Position numbers and translations under genes: made by a program. Positions 1 to 14,871 of a DNA stretch of 64,000 bases are shown here, in pieces (position 1 is the stretch's first letter; the number at the start of each line of letters is the position of its first letter). This stretch comes from Nipponacmea schrenckii (lineage: Eukaryota > Mollusca > Gastropoda > Lottiidae). The notes under the pieces were generated by a model, which had not been told where the DNA came from, searched no databases, and worked only from the letters and a program-made list of their open reading frames with translations. The stretch is from positions 11,222,001 through 11,286,000 of the forward strand of contig CM060200.1 in NCBI GenBank assembly GCA_030562195.1, given 5' to 3'.

Positions 1-3000
1 CCTTGCAGTACAACTTCGAGTCAATTTGGAAAAACGCAAAAAAAAGGCCGTACTTACCATAAACTACTAATCCATTATCAAAAATGTTCCTTTAACTAAC
101 GTGGATAAAACACCAGCATGCAGTATTAACGTAGTTAGTACCTTACTCTAATAATAAAAGGCTTGCAGGTCGAGTGTAGAAGTTGTGAAAATGGAATAAC
201 CGAGTTTAAACAATTTACTATAGAAATTACTTCATTGATCTAACAGCAATATCAAGTGAAAGAATCGCTGATTTTTATCAATAAATATCCCATAGATTTG
301 TTCGATATTTCTAAATATCGTGTCATTTTAGATATTATCTAACATTTAATTGACTTCTTTTCAAACCTTACCTTTATCCAAATATTTCGGCTATATCCTA
401 TATCTCGCTTCGATTAGTATCAGAAACACCGTTATCGTTTAAAATCCAACCTAGAATACTATCCAACTAAGTCTTGTAGCGAGCAGGTAATGTGTATTTG
501 GTCCATGATATCTGCATTGAGCCGTCAAATAGCCCTCAAGCCTCTTTTAGACGAACGAACGAATACTATTGAATACACTTAAAGGTGTCGAGCTTTTCAC
601 GTCGCCTCGTCTCATTCGCTGCTGTTTTCAATACATGGGACGGTCTACTTAACAAAAGACTTCACATTTGCTATATTTTCCTTTTGGCTTTAGGCTTCAT
701 TCATTTATCCCAGTAACAAAGCTATGTGGTTTATTGTACGAGAAGATTTTTCCCTTCTGACTGAATGAAGGATTAACTTACTACAATGACGAGTTCACAC
801 GTTTAAAGATATGGTCAAATAAATGGTTATAACATTATCGTTTATTACTATTCATATTTTACTTCTCTTCAGCACATTGACTGTTTCTTTTTTCATCTTC
901 TACTTTTTTCGCTACTGCACGACAATCAGTTTAAAGTAAGGCGAAAATGAATGATAATTTTCACATGACATCATAATCATAATTGTATACGTTTTTTGAT
1001 TACTTTCTATTTCTACCTCAAAATATAGAAGACTAGTTTTCATTGTGTTTGAAATCGTCCCAGATTATGCACACATATATATTTAGATATAAACAGAACG
1101 TAAACTTTGTAAAAGCTATTGGGATGTTAATGTCGTATTAAAGCATCCAGACATTAGCATTACCTCGTAGACAAGAACACATAACACTGTCTAGCTGTAT
1201 ATATGCATAACGTTAACATGTTAATTCCACATTGCAACATCCAGACATTAACATAAGCAAAGAGAAGAATTCTTTCCTAAGAATGAAGCATATCGTTAAA
1301 AAGTCTACGCCACATTGCATCACATAAATAATAACAAATATGAACCTAAGCATTACAAAATGAAAATTTATCCTTGTTTTAACTAGACGCATAAGCATCG
1401 TTCTCGAATGTCTAGCATACACAAGCCTTTTAGAATGTCAACATAACATAACATAAAACATATTTTAAGCTACCTCTTGTACGTTAATATAGCAATACGA
1501 TGTAATCAATTTACATAATGATGTTTACATTATTTATAAATATATAAAACGTTAAAGATGCTGATTTTTCATTCAGAAGAAAGTCTATTATCTGTATGAA
1601 AATGTAACATAAAAAATTTAACTTAATTCAATCCATTAGTGTCAGCATAGAAATTTGTTGTTTTTGTTTTTATTTCTATTTATAACCTGAGGAGAAGCGC
1701 ACAGTCAGCGTGTTCAATATAAAAAGGAACGTACTTCAAATACACTATATCGAGTATTTGCAAAGGACTTTCTTAGGCGATTCTCTACTTTGCCAGATTC
1801 AGAAGATAAACTGATAAACTTTCCAGCTAATCAAACATACTGGCTAGCTCCTCCAATAATATCATTTTGAAAATTTTACATACTTCTCCATAATTATCTT
1901 GGATTGTAAATCTCATTTCAAAAAGTTTTCAACATCAAAATGTATCATTTGACATTTTTGTAAGCGTAATGAGAAATGTCTCATTTGTCATATAAACTGA
2001 AGCGTAGGAAGCAAATTGTTTCAACCCTGCCTCACCTGAACGAGCAAAAGCGTACAATGCAAATTATCTCATTTGAAAACAAAATGGAGTAAAAACTAAT
2101 ATGTCTCATCTGACAGAAAGGAAGTTGTACTCAGAATGTTGACTCGTATATTTTGAAGCGCATAATTATTTCATCTGAGAGATCAAGTCACATGTTGTCT
2201 CACAGACACCTCTATATTCTGAATCTGGTGAATCTTGGAATGGGCACAACAAACAAACTCACATGACGTCTTAACTCAATGTGACTAGAACAGATGAAAC
2301 TACGATTGGATTAACATAGAAATATGCACGAATGTGGTTTACCACCATTATAAATCTCTACCTTGACATAACAAGTCTTTATAAGAATTTGTTCTTTAAT
2401 ATTTATTTTCAACTCATCGTGTTCAAATCGTACTCATTCGCTGTACGAAGTCAAAACCCGTATTGTCCATGTGATGTGAAGCCATAGTCGAAACGTTTTA
2501 AAATTCGGTAGAGATTCAAAATGGCATCGGTGGTCTCGTTGGGTGACTAGACAACAATTAAACCGTGGGCAGTGACAGCGAATACAACAAAAATCAGACT
2601 AAACTTTAAGCTCTAGTAATATGTAAATCTAGATTGTTGTGGTATTGAGAATAATGAGCCAATTCTTTAGATTAGGAGTTAATTAATAGATACTGGGACT
2701 AAAGATAACATTTTATGGTTCACATCTAAAGAACTACGTTCATGACTGGTAATATCACTAAGTTATTAGTCTTTTATTTCATATTAATTGACTCGTTGGT
2801 TTCTATAGAGTACAAAAAAATCACATAAATCAAAGTAAAACAAATTGATATTCAATTGGTTGGTTTGAAAGATTTACAGAAAACATATAGAACTTTGAAG
2901 ACGTTTTGCATCAACTTGGATTGTATGTGTTTGCACTATGGGAGCATAACTAGAAATAATTTCTCCAGAAGTTAGACTCTCTAGAAATCACTCTACGGAG

Positions 3001-6000
3001 GGTCGAATAGAGGACACATAATGGTCAAGAAGGCATAACAGGAGGAGGGACTGAGGGATCAAAGCCGGGCCGTGGAAACAACACTGCACAACTTTTAACT
3101 TGGTTAAGGTTGGTGGAGAAGAAAAAATAGTCACAGCGTAAAGCAGAAGTTTGTTTAATGATAATCTGCTTTTTGGGCTTTAAACAAGATAAAGAATGTT
3201 TTTTTTTGTTGCACTGCTTGATTCCGAGGTAAGAGGCCAGAGGTAAGTATATTCGTGCAAATAGGACTTGTATACAACTAACTGTAGCAAAGGTTATTTA
3301 CTGTCTTATGTTTTATGTTGGCTGTATATTAGACAAATGATTTGGTTCAAACCACAATATCATAACAGAAGGTAATTATGATTTAATGAAGGCGCCATGG
3401 CATATCTAAAGGATGATAAGTCAGCTTCGTGAAAGGGATAAAAGAAGGGGGTGGAAAATTTATGATAATTTGCATGATAAAACTTATTAATATTGGGTTG
3501 TTCTTTGAGACTGCAAGACTGGCATTTAATATTACGGTGGGTGATTTATTTAAAACCAAACTATTGTATCAAGTATCTTTAAGTGCACATTAATAATCGC
3601 GGTCATTGCTTACAAGTTAAAGGTAAAAGTTCAACTTGACCAATCATACCGTAGTGTATGTTTTATCTCGATGATATGCGACATAAAATAGGATATAGAA
3701 AGAAAAATTCCTAGTTTGTGTTATTATTGAACGAATTATTCTATTTACCAATTTTTTTCAAGAACCAATTCACAGCCCGAAAATAGCGAACCACTCTTAT
3801 TGTAAATCTGATTCCACTTGTTAACTCAGGTCCACATAATAATATATTGCTATAATACAATAGAACTAGTTGATACTAATTTTGTATATCAATTAAGGTC
3901 CCATATTTTAATATACAAACTAAAAATAATAGATATTAAAGTGCTCGATTGGGTTATCTGACCTCCACAGGTGTTTTTATATCATAGGAAACAACAGTTG
4001 TCGTAGGGATGTAAAATTTGAATGTCAAGAAACACATTTTTTTGGAATATGTTTAATATTAATAAATAACGACATATCTTAATAAAGAAAGCATAAAGTA
4101 ACAAAAAGATAATGAATGTGGACACATGTAAAGTAATTGTCTGAGCATGAGCCCCGTGAAAGCTCATTAATACATACATGTAGTTAGTAGTTCCCGTCTC
4201 ATACATACCTTTTCCAGATAAAATTACTCCAAAATCCACAGTAATGCGAGCATAACAACACATATCGAATAAGGTATTATGTAGAACAAATTATGTTGTA
4301 AAGATTTTTTTTCAAATCGTTATCAGTTTTATGAGCACATTAAACTTGGACATATCTCATTGACCTGTACGTGTTTATCTACATTATCAATCAATTACTG
4401 ATTTTTAAATGTCTGGTTGGAGATTGATAGAAAAGGTATTACAAAAAACAAAAGTCAAGAAGAGTTATGACGTCGTTTAGATATCGTTTAAAGTAATATA
4501 ATCTTGATTGTAAATCAAAAATACAAAATATACTTATGTGTGTATGGCTATATTATTTATTAATTTCTTCGAAAGTCTTTTTTTCTAATTTGATTGAATT
4601 AATGTTTCTGTGAAAGAAATGTTACTACTTTTAATCCGCGCAGAGTATAGATCGCAACACATAATACAGCTGCAGGGGAGTTGAATTCGACGCTCTTGAA
4701 TGGTATCCTCGCAAAACCATATGCAACTGATGATTTGGGGGGGGGGGCTTTAGTCTTTTGTCAAAGGAAAGCTCTTGAAAGTAATCGCTTAATGAGGTGC
4801 TATGTTTTACTTAGACTGTAGAGCACTCTATATATAATGTTTTCAGTAATCGCAATATATTGAGTTGAAAAAATGCTATAACTGCTTACATTAGCGATAT
4901 AAACATTAGAATGCTCTTTACAGATTGTCCAAATGTTCTTCTATTGACAAAATGATCCGACATTGCCACTGTCAAAGTCCTTGATTTCATTACTGACCTG
5001 CTTTCATTGATTACTGACGATTAAAGAGGAGTATTATGAACATTGTTTATTTCTCACATAATACCCAACTATCACTTCGCTAACCTGTCGTCAATATCCG
5101 TCAAGAGACGAAACTGCATTATTGCATCTACAAATCTCATTTAGCATTGGATATGTTGTTTTCTGGGTTATTTTATAATTGAGACGATTGAGATTCTTTA
5201 TGCTATTCAGATTGGCCGAACCTACCTTAAAAGAGATGACACATTGGACTATATTGTATGAAACTTTGCAAGCGATAAACACATTTGAAGAGCGACTGAT
5301 ATATTTGAGATTGGGAACTAATCATTCTTAGTTTTCAGTTGGATTCTAGAATGATTGAAGTAACGCACAGAAAATGAAAGAAAATACCCATGTTTCTTTT
5401 TCAATTTCATTTCACAAAGAATAAGATATTAATAACAACTTAAATTTGAAACTATTAGATTTAGTTTTTAGCACGAAGAGATAACTAGTTTTATCATAAT
5501 TCGTAAAATGGGTAGCAATAATACAAATTTTGCGCTGGGAGAGTTTCTTTAATGCGTAAACCCAGTGGTAAATTTTAGACTGGCGAACAACAAAATGAAA
5601 ATCAATATACAATGTGCCCCTCCTTAATCTAATCATTATGTCATAAACGTATAACTCGTTCATTGAAATCTTGCATAAAAGCTTTGACCTTTGAATACAT
5701 TCTCGCTTAAAATATTCACATTATCAATGATTTCGCGGTTTCCTTTCAGTCATGCACCAACAATTCTACACAATATATTATCCTATAATCAATCCCAAAT
5801 ATTTTGATTTCATTTTAATTTCACTTATACTGCGATGTTGTGTTGTGATAGTGCTTTTTATCAAATTGAATGCTTTTGTCGATTTAGGCTTTTCTTGAAA
5901 CATTTTGATCAAGAAGTATATTCAGCATATTATACCTCAGCGAGGAAAATTTCCTAACTAGTGCAGACGACCAATTAGGCAAAATACAAAAAAAGGAAAA

Positions 6001-9000
6001 AAATCAAGACTGAAAGCAGTCACAATCTGCCTTTTAGAGCTGAAAGAGATAAATTTTGTTTTCAATTGAGATTTTTTAAGATCTTTCAATGGCATTTAAC
6101 AATTGTGGGTACAATATATAGACACAGCTTTATGGAACAACAATCACTGGTTAAACTTTATGCAACGCAGTTGAAGTTGAAGTCAACTTTGAAAACATAT
6201 TGACAATCAATAAGCATGTGATAAAACCTGGAGACTTCATGAAATATCAACATCAGAAGTAACCAGCCAGACGAAGGTGTTAGATTATCACATGTATATG
6301 ATAAACTTATCAAACTGTAATTAATAATGTGCATGAATTTATTCATTTTCGGTTATTAAAACACTTCAACTACCCTATGAATAGTTATTTTTTTTAAATG
6401 TACTCTCTATTAATAAAACACTCTGATATTAACAACAGTTGTTTATTTAATCTTTAATCAAATTAATTAAATTTCTTTTTCACAATCCCTGAATTAAATC
6501 AGAATTGAATGTTATTTAAAGCACCACGTAATTATTATCGTTTTAACTGACCCCCCCCCCCTCTTTTCCTAAAAGTAATGTGACCGCCCCCCCCCCTTTT
6601 TCACAAAGAGCTGGTTACGGCCCTGGACCGTTAACAATGTCTTTAACAATTTGACTGCTCATGGGCCAAAGGCAATTCTATTAACATAGAACATCTAGTT
6701 GGGATGGGGCAATAAGTCGAAGCCCTACAGTCTATACAAGTTAAAGAACCTTCGATATCGGGAAATATAGGCGAATTAAATCTGATTGCGTGACTTTGAT
6801 CCACAAGAACGTACCAGCAATATCTTTGTACTTTTGAAATCATTCGTGGTTTTCGCTCAATTATGACCCACTTTCAAAATTGAGAACAAACCAATCGACC
6901 CACACACTTTACATCCGCTTTATAAAGTGTGTATCTCAATAAAGATAAAGCTTATCCTATATAGGTAATTGAAATCACTATTACGTGTATTAAGTTAGCT
7001 TGAAGGCTAGATTAACATAAAAACAACCGTGTGAGGATTCCCAACTAAAACCTGTCAATTTCACACCTGATCTTGCGGCGGCCATCTTGATTTCTCACAT
7101 ATTTTCTCGCTCCTTTCCTTGTTTTGATTGACAGCGCCAGAAGTATACCGAAGTATTTAGACTGGAGGCTGAATATCTTAATTTAAAATAGTAATCAATA
7201 CTAGATTTCTAATAGAGTTAAATAGTTAGCAATATTTATTTAAGGGATTCTGGAGTTTCAAACTTGCGATCGGATAATGACTATTACAATCTTTTGTTTC
7301 AAAATATGAAAGCGACAACAGCATAGATTGCGTGTCTGAACAGGAACTTTTTGACAGAATGAGAAATATATTTTGTGTGTCGTATCAATGTATGTTCAAC
7401 TTTGACCACAAATACCAGCAGTTTTCCTTCACTGCCGATATGAATCATTGTTATTTCACTTACCATTATTGACAAGATAGTTCTATGGAATATACCTGTA
7501 ATTAGGTCTAATGCTCGCAATTGCTAGCGATTTTTTAAAAAAAATACGAATTAAGTATTTTGTTCCAATTAGTTCGATCTAAGAATTATCGCATGAACAA
7601 GTTTTCTTACAAGTAAACTATGGCAAAGTCAGCTAATTCTTCAATGATCGATAATGCAAGCATGTTGTATATTGTATAAAAAGAGTGCTTGGATAATGAA
7701 ATATTGACTGCATGACTGAACACCGGAAGTTTAATATCAATATTTATAATATTCCACATAAACTACGTCAAAGTCTGTCGAGATTGTCTAATTAAATTAC
7801 TTCATCATAATCATTACAGCAGATTAGGTAGGCGCATATCGACTGGATTTAACCAATTTATTTAAACGGTAACAACTTAGTTCTAAAACACTTCATTTAC
7901 ACATCTGGATTTGAAATGATATTAAAAGTTAGAATTTGCATTGCATTACGTACAAAATGGAGAAAGTGAAGTACATTTTTATAAATCAACAGTCTTGTTG
8001 AAGCACAAAACCGCCCTAATAGGGTGAAAAAATATTTCATTGAAAATGTGCTCAAAAATCTGTATATCAAAATCCAAATAAATTTTCATACTTAGATACT
8101 ATACCTCCTTTGAAATAACCATTCTTCAATATAAGACATGGTAAATGGTACAATGTCATCACCTTCTGGAGCAATAACGCTAGAATAGCCATCGCCACAG
8201 CGTTTGATTTAAAATATTTATAGATACATATACATGAAGTATTCGCAAAGATTATTCATAACTACTCAGTAACACCAATGACACTAAGTTGAATAAGAAT
8301 TCATCCCGATGAACTTTCTGGCGCTTTGTTCAGAAAAAAGAGAAATATTACTAAGTGAAGCCAATTGTATTTACTTTATGTGTATCATATTGGTATGATG
8401 ACTAGCCTACATCGGCACACAACAATACTATCAAATTATCTCACAACTGACAAACTTCCAAAACTTGTGGAAAGATGAAATCAAAGTTATGGTATTATTA
8501 ACATAACGAGGATTCCGCCAAGCAAGGTTGATTTCCACTATCTACCAGTACTGACCGACTTACAGAATTCATTCGCCAATCATTATTCTTGTTCCCCCAA
8601 TATTGGTGAAAAAAACCAAAATAATACGCAATACACGAAATAACTAAAGTAGTCACAACCTACAAGACCAATCAATATCTGCTACAACAATTAATATTCC
8701 AAGTCCGCTTAACTCTAATCCACACCCAAATAAGCCCAAGAAGACAATTAATGCGACGCCGCAGTGTCTGTCACAATGTCTTTGGTCTGAATGCGGAATG
8801 GGCTACTGAAGTTTCAGGTCCGTTCAATCAAATGTTAATTCAAAGTACACTATGCTTGCATTTAACTGTAACCTGTTGTTGTTAAAAGCCCAAATCGTAC
8901 TGGGCCCTACATAACTGTGAGTTTTTGGCAAAGTTTGAATATCAAATCAAACCTTGAAATAAAAATGTTATCACAGATCCATGTGAAGTGTTTGTTACTG

Positions 9001-10739
9001 TTTATCAGTTCTAACAAATATGATCATGGGTAGAACTATGAAAATGGAAAACAGTTAGCTATTCATTACTTGAAGAATCAATCAGGTATAGATGATAGTA
9101 CTGGGTCACTTCAACTCATTACAAACGGTTATTACCTGTTCTGATTTAAAATAACCAACCTGGTACATGGCAGATTAAAAGTAAACAGTCACTACACATG
9201 GAAATATCTTTCAACATGATAATATAGAAACTTGAGTGTTATATGATATTATAAGTTTCAATATGTTACATATGGTCATTTCAAAACATTCAGTGTAAAT
9301 GAAGGTGAAAAGAGTGCTTCTCTGACTTCAGTTTCTCTTCCGACTATTCTAAATTACTTTTCTCTTTTGATTTTCAACGATTCTTGAATATGGCCTAGCT
9401 CATTGAATTTAATAATTTATACTTTTGCGCTTGTGTTTTGTTTTCATCTATATCTTTGATGCTTAGTTCTACAGTGAACTGAGATTTGACACTGGGGCAA
9501 TTTTCTGTGGTTAGAAAGTTTAACTGCATGATATAGAAATACACGAAAAATGCAACCTGAATGAAGTAATATGATAGATGTTCACTTATCTACAAGATTT
9601 GAAAAACATGTAGAATCCATTTAGTAAATAATCAAACAGAAATATACGTGTCATGATCATTACTATATATTCTTAAGCCTTTACCGAAATATCTCGATAT
9701 ACATATACGTGTTCAAGGCATTAGAAAATGCACTTGTTAATCCACACATATACATTAAAGTATTAAAGCTGAATTATCCAATACAGTAATACATGTATTG
9801 ATGTTCCAATGGGATAATTTCAACATCAGTCATTACCTGTTTCACATTATTAGCTATAAGTTGACACACCCAGTCGCAGAAAGGTATAATGTGTTCAGAA
9901 GGGTTCCATGGTTTGCTATAGGCACCCAAAGAGGTTTTGATGAATTTGGACTAAACACTGTCATCATCTGTAACGAATGAATTGCATTTTTGATAGTAAG
10001 TACAATACGCAGGCAGTGGGACAATCCAACTTTTATCTCACATGCTTGTTATGTATGAAAGAAATTCTAGACTGTTGTTATTCAACGAGGAATTAACCTT
10101 AAACAATACTCGACCTGTGTTTACGTTGACCTATTCTATTTAATATAATATACTCTATTCACCTGTATAGGCAGATAATATACTACTAAAAAAAACCTTT
10201 AACATAGTTTAAATTCATATTTTGCCATTAAAGGGTGATTGCCTTGAAATATCAGCAGCATAAATCCAATCAGAAATGGCTGAATACTATTTGTTCGTTA
10301 AAATAAAATGAGTTTTACATGTGTTAACATAAGGAACCGGGGATCGATCCTGGCACATCTCAGAATAGAGCCGCCGGTTTTTACCATTTCACCCATGCAG
10401 ATCGGAAAGGATTTCATGGATGTGGCAGCTCAACTTCCTCACAGAATCTGAGGAGCAACATGGAGGTCATGGTATGAAAAATAAGTTGAATTTCTTAATG
10501 TGCTTTCAGGATGTATTTAAATGGAATAAATAGTAAGAAATGTTTGTTTAGTTAAAGATGACGATTACCGATGTGTATCTTTAGCATATTAATATGTAAA
10601 TTATATCTAGTGTTTCATACATCTTATACTCCCAAATATCCAATCTACAGACCTTTCGACACTCCAACCTCATAAACAACCAAGTAATTACCTACATTAA
10701 TATTGTGATTCTACGGCAAGGTTGGGCATTAAAATTTCC
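1..10739. other. Intergenic, no supported gene
   Basis: I see no gene here. Open frames are all under about 95 codons, compositionally AT-rich, and lack splice-linked partners or recognisable motifs. Visible minor structure: homopolymer G near 4738-4747, two homopolymer C runs near 6551-6595, and an irregular series of TCTCATTTGACA-like words between about 1940 and 2180. The short stretch after the C runs, ending in GGTTACGGCCCTGG, looks like part of an old interspersed repeat but cannot be classified by eye. Confidence 0.6.
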
Positions 10740-11365
10740 AAAGTCACTTTAATACCTATAAAAAATCCGTTTTTTCCAGCTTAAAAATCACAAATTTGTA
10801 ACACCAAACACCCTGTCATTATTTAGGTTTATGCCTAAAGTTTTAAACGTATTAATATAGACAATCAAGTCATTACCTTAATATTCCCAAAATTCATCCA
10901 TTTGTCACCCGAAAAACCCTTTAAATATTTGAAGTTACTAATGCTTTTTCCCGTAATCATTCTCTTTGAAACATTATCCAAATACTACTTACACATGGAA
11001 TAGGGTCGAAATTTGACATACGGTTTAGAGAAGGAGATTTGCTTTTGACCAAAAATCGACAAAAATATGATATAAAACCCTTTCAAAGGTCGGACTCTTC
11101 AGACTTAAATCTACACATTTTTAACACCAAGCGTTGTGATAAGCTTAAAATTTCAAAATTTAGAATCGTTTTAAAACAGCATCCGAATAAACAATCATGT
11201 ATTTACCAACATCCAAATTACACTAGTATGTAGTTGACTCTACTTACGAGGTAGAAATATGATAACAAACCTGAATGCATGTAAGAAAATCCCTTCTTTT
11301 AAAGTAAAAATCACATATTTATAACACCAAGCACGCTATTACTTTGGTTTTTCTATAGGGGACAA
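10740..11365. repeat. Degenerate ~260-bp tandem repeat, about 2-3 copies
   Basis: A segment containing AAAAATCACAAATTTGTAACACC near 10782 recurs as AAATCACATATTTATAACACC near 11307, with a poorer middle copy around 11108. The copies are diverged, so this is an old local duplication or a fragment of a repeat-bearing element. No coding content is visible. Confidence 0.5.
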
Positions 11366-13131
11366 ATTATCTACATGTATATCATTGTAAAGCTATGAAT
11401 AAAAGGGTTATTGGGAACAGATATAACAGTTTGTACCTGCCTATAAAGGATACCCGATCTTAGGTCTCTGACAGCCGCCCAACAGGGTACATATATAACA
11501 TCGTACCATGTAACAAGTAACTACAGGTTTTCCATGAAAGGCGATTTCATACGCTAGATGTAATCTTTTATATAAATATGAACTCCCGTGAAATAGATAA
11601 TTGGCGGGAGGCCTTCCATATATGAATTATTAACAAAATTCGACAAAAATGACTAGAAAATACCACGATTTCTGTGTTATTCAGACAAGAATTCCGAATT
11701 ATTATGTAAATTACGAAGAATTTTCACGATTGTTGAAATATACAACATCTTGTATCCTTATCCTTAAATCTGAAGAGGTAGCCATGTCATAATCCATGCA
11801 TTTACATGTGACACAATTTGCAAAATATCTAATTTTTCAAATTTTACTCATTCCAAATTAACGTTGCAATTAACGTGGCAAGTATGATTTCCAAAAGATT
11901 TTTAACTATTAACGTTTAATAGGATGTCTACATTTACCAGGTAGGAATCTTCCGAAAGATCAAATGCTACAAAGTAGGGGCAATTACTGATATTATCAAT
12001 TTCCAAATCTCCAAGTATAACATTTTGGTACAAGGAAGGAATGGTGTCCAAATTTACCAAAGTAGGTAGGATTTCTAAATTAACCATCGTGGCTTGATTA
12101 AGATTCAGCGAAAAGTCACATTTTCAGACATATAGCCGAGTAGGCCGATGCATTAATAATACCATTATGAATTTGCATCAATTATTTACGAGGTCAGATT
12201 TTTAGAACGGTTCTTATTTAAGATTGGGTTGGTGCTGTATTTATGGAAAGATGATGTCTGCTGTAAGGTTATATATGTCTAGTTAAACTTGTGTTGATAT
12301 ATTATGTCTACCCTCTATATATCATGCTATTATTGCTGTCTGCAATAACACAACCACTCAAGATACGTTTGACGTCTTTCAACAAACTCTTTCTCAATTA
12401 CTATAAACTAAACCCAAAACTTCACATTTTCTTGATTTTTTTTTGTTCTTAAAGACTTCAAATAATCATCATGTAAATAAAGGCAATATATCTGGCACTA
12501 AATGCTTCTCATATGAATTTCGTGATTGAAGTTGTCCGATATCTGAAACACTGCTCCTTTCTGGTATTTATGCAATGATTTCGACATTGATATTTGTTGT
12601 GATTTTAGAAGAGGTTGACTTATTTAATGTTACCTATTTTCAGCAATAATGAAACTATTCACCAATAGATTATAGACTGGTTTAAGAAATACTTTGAGTG
12701 AGATATACACAAAAACATACATACGTATGTTACTATATACAAATTTGAAAAAAAGATAAAAAAAAAAAAATTGATTAAGAAATCATAAGAGAAATTATTT
12801 CAGTTATGTCGGTAATTTTGAAAATTCGTCTTCAAACAACTTACTTAATGATTATATTTTTAAATTGGTATAATTATAAGTGAAAATAGATTTTCTGTTC
12901 ACACATTAAGATAAAAAATCAGAACTAATAATATTGATATAAACCAGTCAAATAGCAACTGTTTTGTTATTTGTATGGATTTTTTGAGTATTAAATATAG
13001 AGAACAGAGACTAGGTTAGACATTTCATATGTAAAACTGTTACATACTATTATATTATAGTTTAATATTTAAATTTCGGGGAAGGGAGGGATTGAATCTC
13101 ACAGATGTACATGCCTAGGGTAGAACAAAAT
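11366..13131. other. Intergenic, no supported gene
   Basis: No gene or element is recognisable. The stretch is AT-rich with short A homopolymers near 12760. The only frame above 60 codons (11902-12087, minus) has no family features. Confidence 0.6.
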
Positions 13132-14306
13132 AATAATTGAATGTATCATGTAACATAACACAATGTTATGATTTATAAGTGTTACGTACTACAATATAAT
13201 AATTGAATGTATCATGTAACAACACAATATTATGATTTATAAGTGTTACGTACTACAATATAATAATTGAATGTATCATGTTGCATAACATAATGTTATT
13301 ATTCATAAGTGTTACGTACGACAATGAATCAATTGAATGTATCACTTTATATAAGGCAATATTATTATTTATAAGTGTTACATACGACATTGTAATAATT
13401 GAATGTATCATGTAACATAACACAATATTATTATTCATAAGTGTTACATACGACATTGTAATAATTGAATGTATCATGTTGCATAACATAATGTTATTAT
13501 TTATAAGTGTTACGTACGACAATGAATCAATTGAATGTATCACTTTATATAAGGCAATATTATTATTAGTGTTACATACGACAATGTAATAATTGAATGT
13601 ATCATGTAACATAACACAATATTATTATTCATAAGTGTTACATACGACAATGTAATAATTGAATGTATCATGTAACATAACACAATATTATTATTCATAA
13701 GTGTTACATACGACAATGTAATAATTGAATGTATCATGTAACATAACACAATATTATTATTCATAAGTGTTACGTACGACAATGTAAATAATTGAATGTA
13801 TCATGTAACATAACACAATATTATTATTCATAAGTGTTACATACGACAATGTAATAATTGAATGTATCATGTTGCATAACATAATGTTAGTATTCATAAC
13901 TGTTACGTACTACAATGTATCATGTAACATAACACAATATTATTATTCATAAGTGTTACATACGACGATGAATGTATCAAGTTATATAATACAATATTAT
14001 TAGTTATGAGTGTTACATACGACAATGTAATAATTGAATGTATCATGTAACATAACACAATATTATTATTCATAAGTGTTACATACGCCAATGAAATAAT
14101 TTAATGTACCATTTTATACAACACAATGTTATTAGTTATAAACGTTATATACGACAATGTAATAATGCGATGTATCATGTTATATAACACAATATTTAAT
14201 TTATAAGTGTTACATACGAAAATGAAATAATTGAATGCATCACTTTATATAACACAATATTATTAGTTATACGTGTTACATACGATAATGTAATAATTGA
14301 ATGTTT

Positions 14307-14310
<4 letters not shown>
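13132..14310. repeat. 66-bp minisatellite, about 18 units
   Basis: A tandem array with a 66-bp period. The anchor word ATAAGTGTTA occurs at 13631, 13697 and 13763, exactly 66 bp apart. A typical unit reads AATAATTGAATGTATCATG, then an ACATAACACAATATT block, then ATAAGTGTTACATACGAC. Because 66 is divisible by three, the minus strand stays open through many units and produces artefactual 22-residue repeat peptides. Some units are shortened (around 13900-13990). The array is interrupted at its right side by a LINE fragment and resumes at 14812. Confidence 0.9.

Positions 14311-14352
<42 letters not shown>
14311..14352. repeat. (AAT)n microsatellite, 3' tail of LINE
   Basis: About 14 AAT repeats directly abut TTTATTTGTATAGCGCC. 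On the minus strand this is the (ATT)n tail that ends the LINE fragment, so I read it as part of that insertion rather than an independent microsatellite. Confidence 0.85.
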
Positions 14353-14493
14353 TTATTTGTATAGCGCCTATAATCCAGCAATTGCTGCCCTTGGGCGCTG
14401 TTTTACAATATGGCATGACACGTAACAACACAAACGTCAATTAATATTTGAAACCTATGGACATTATAAAACACTTAAATCAACAACATATCA

Positions 14494-14808
14494 TTAGTAG
14501 TAATACAATTTAAATAATTCGGTTTTAAGTTGTTTTTTAAAATATGGCAAAGTGTCGAAATTCCTGAGATTGGCATGTAAATTATTCCATAGATATGGAG
14601 CGGGATATGTAGAAAGCACATTTACTGGCTTTTAGAGTTTAGCTCTTTTTTTCAAAAAAGTTAGATTGCCGGGAGCGTAAATTGCGTTCCTGGCGATAAG
14701 GCTTAACAGATTGTTGGACTCAAGGTGGTCTTTAAATTGCAGGGAAATGATTATTAATTTAGACAAAAATGAAAGATTGGAAACCGGTCTGTAGTTTTTT
14801 AAAGTCTC
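14494..14808 (-). pseudogene. Reverse transcriptase remnant of the LINE
   Basis: The minus-strand translation shows the RT motif NYRPVSNLSFLSK at its start and, near the end, the typical C-terminal signature LWNNLHANLRNF followed by FKKQLKTELF. Full-length elements have several hundred residues between these two blocks, including the catalytic motif; here they are separated by about 55 residues and one in-frame TAA. The catalytic core is therefore deleted and the copy is dead. The terminal stop is at 14494-14496. Confidence 0.8.
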
Positions 14809-14811
14809 TTT

Positions 14812-14871
14812 GTGTTATATAACACAATATTATTATTTATAAGTGTTATATACGACAATGTAATAATTATG
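14812..14871. repeat. 66-bp minisatellite, last unit right of the LINE
   Basis: Continuation of the 13.1-14.3 kb array: ATAACACAATATTATTATTT, then ATAAGTGTTATATACGACAA. It shows that the LINE landed in a pre-existing array. Confidence 0.85.

Larger units (their letters stand above)
14311..14811 (-). mobile_element. LINE (CR1/L2/Rex1-like), truncated and internally deleted
   Basis: On the minus strand the segment starts inside a reverse transcriptase and runs to a 3' untranslated region ending GGCGCTATACAAATAAA plus (ATT)n, as in many animal non-LTR retrotransposons of the CR1/L2/Rex1 assemblage. The insert lies exactly within a minisatellite unit: the array is broken after GAATGTTTCAT and continues with GTTATATAACACAATA at 14813. 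I cannot define a target duplication beyond one or two bases. Clade assignment is by resemblance only. Confidence 0.8.

Noticed and set aside
10330..10390. GGGATCGATCCTGG resembling a Pol III box B
   Set aside because: It is a self-complementary GGATCGATCC word without a matching box A at the right distance.
13253..14381. Minus-strand frames with repeated 22-residue peptides
   Set aside because: Products of the 66-bp minisatellite period; units are shifted and interrupted, and there is no gene structure.
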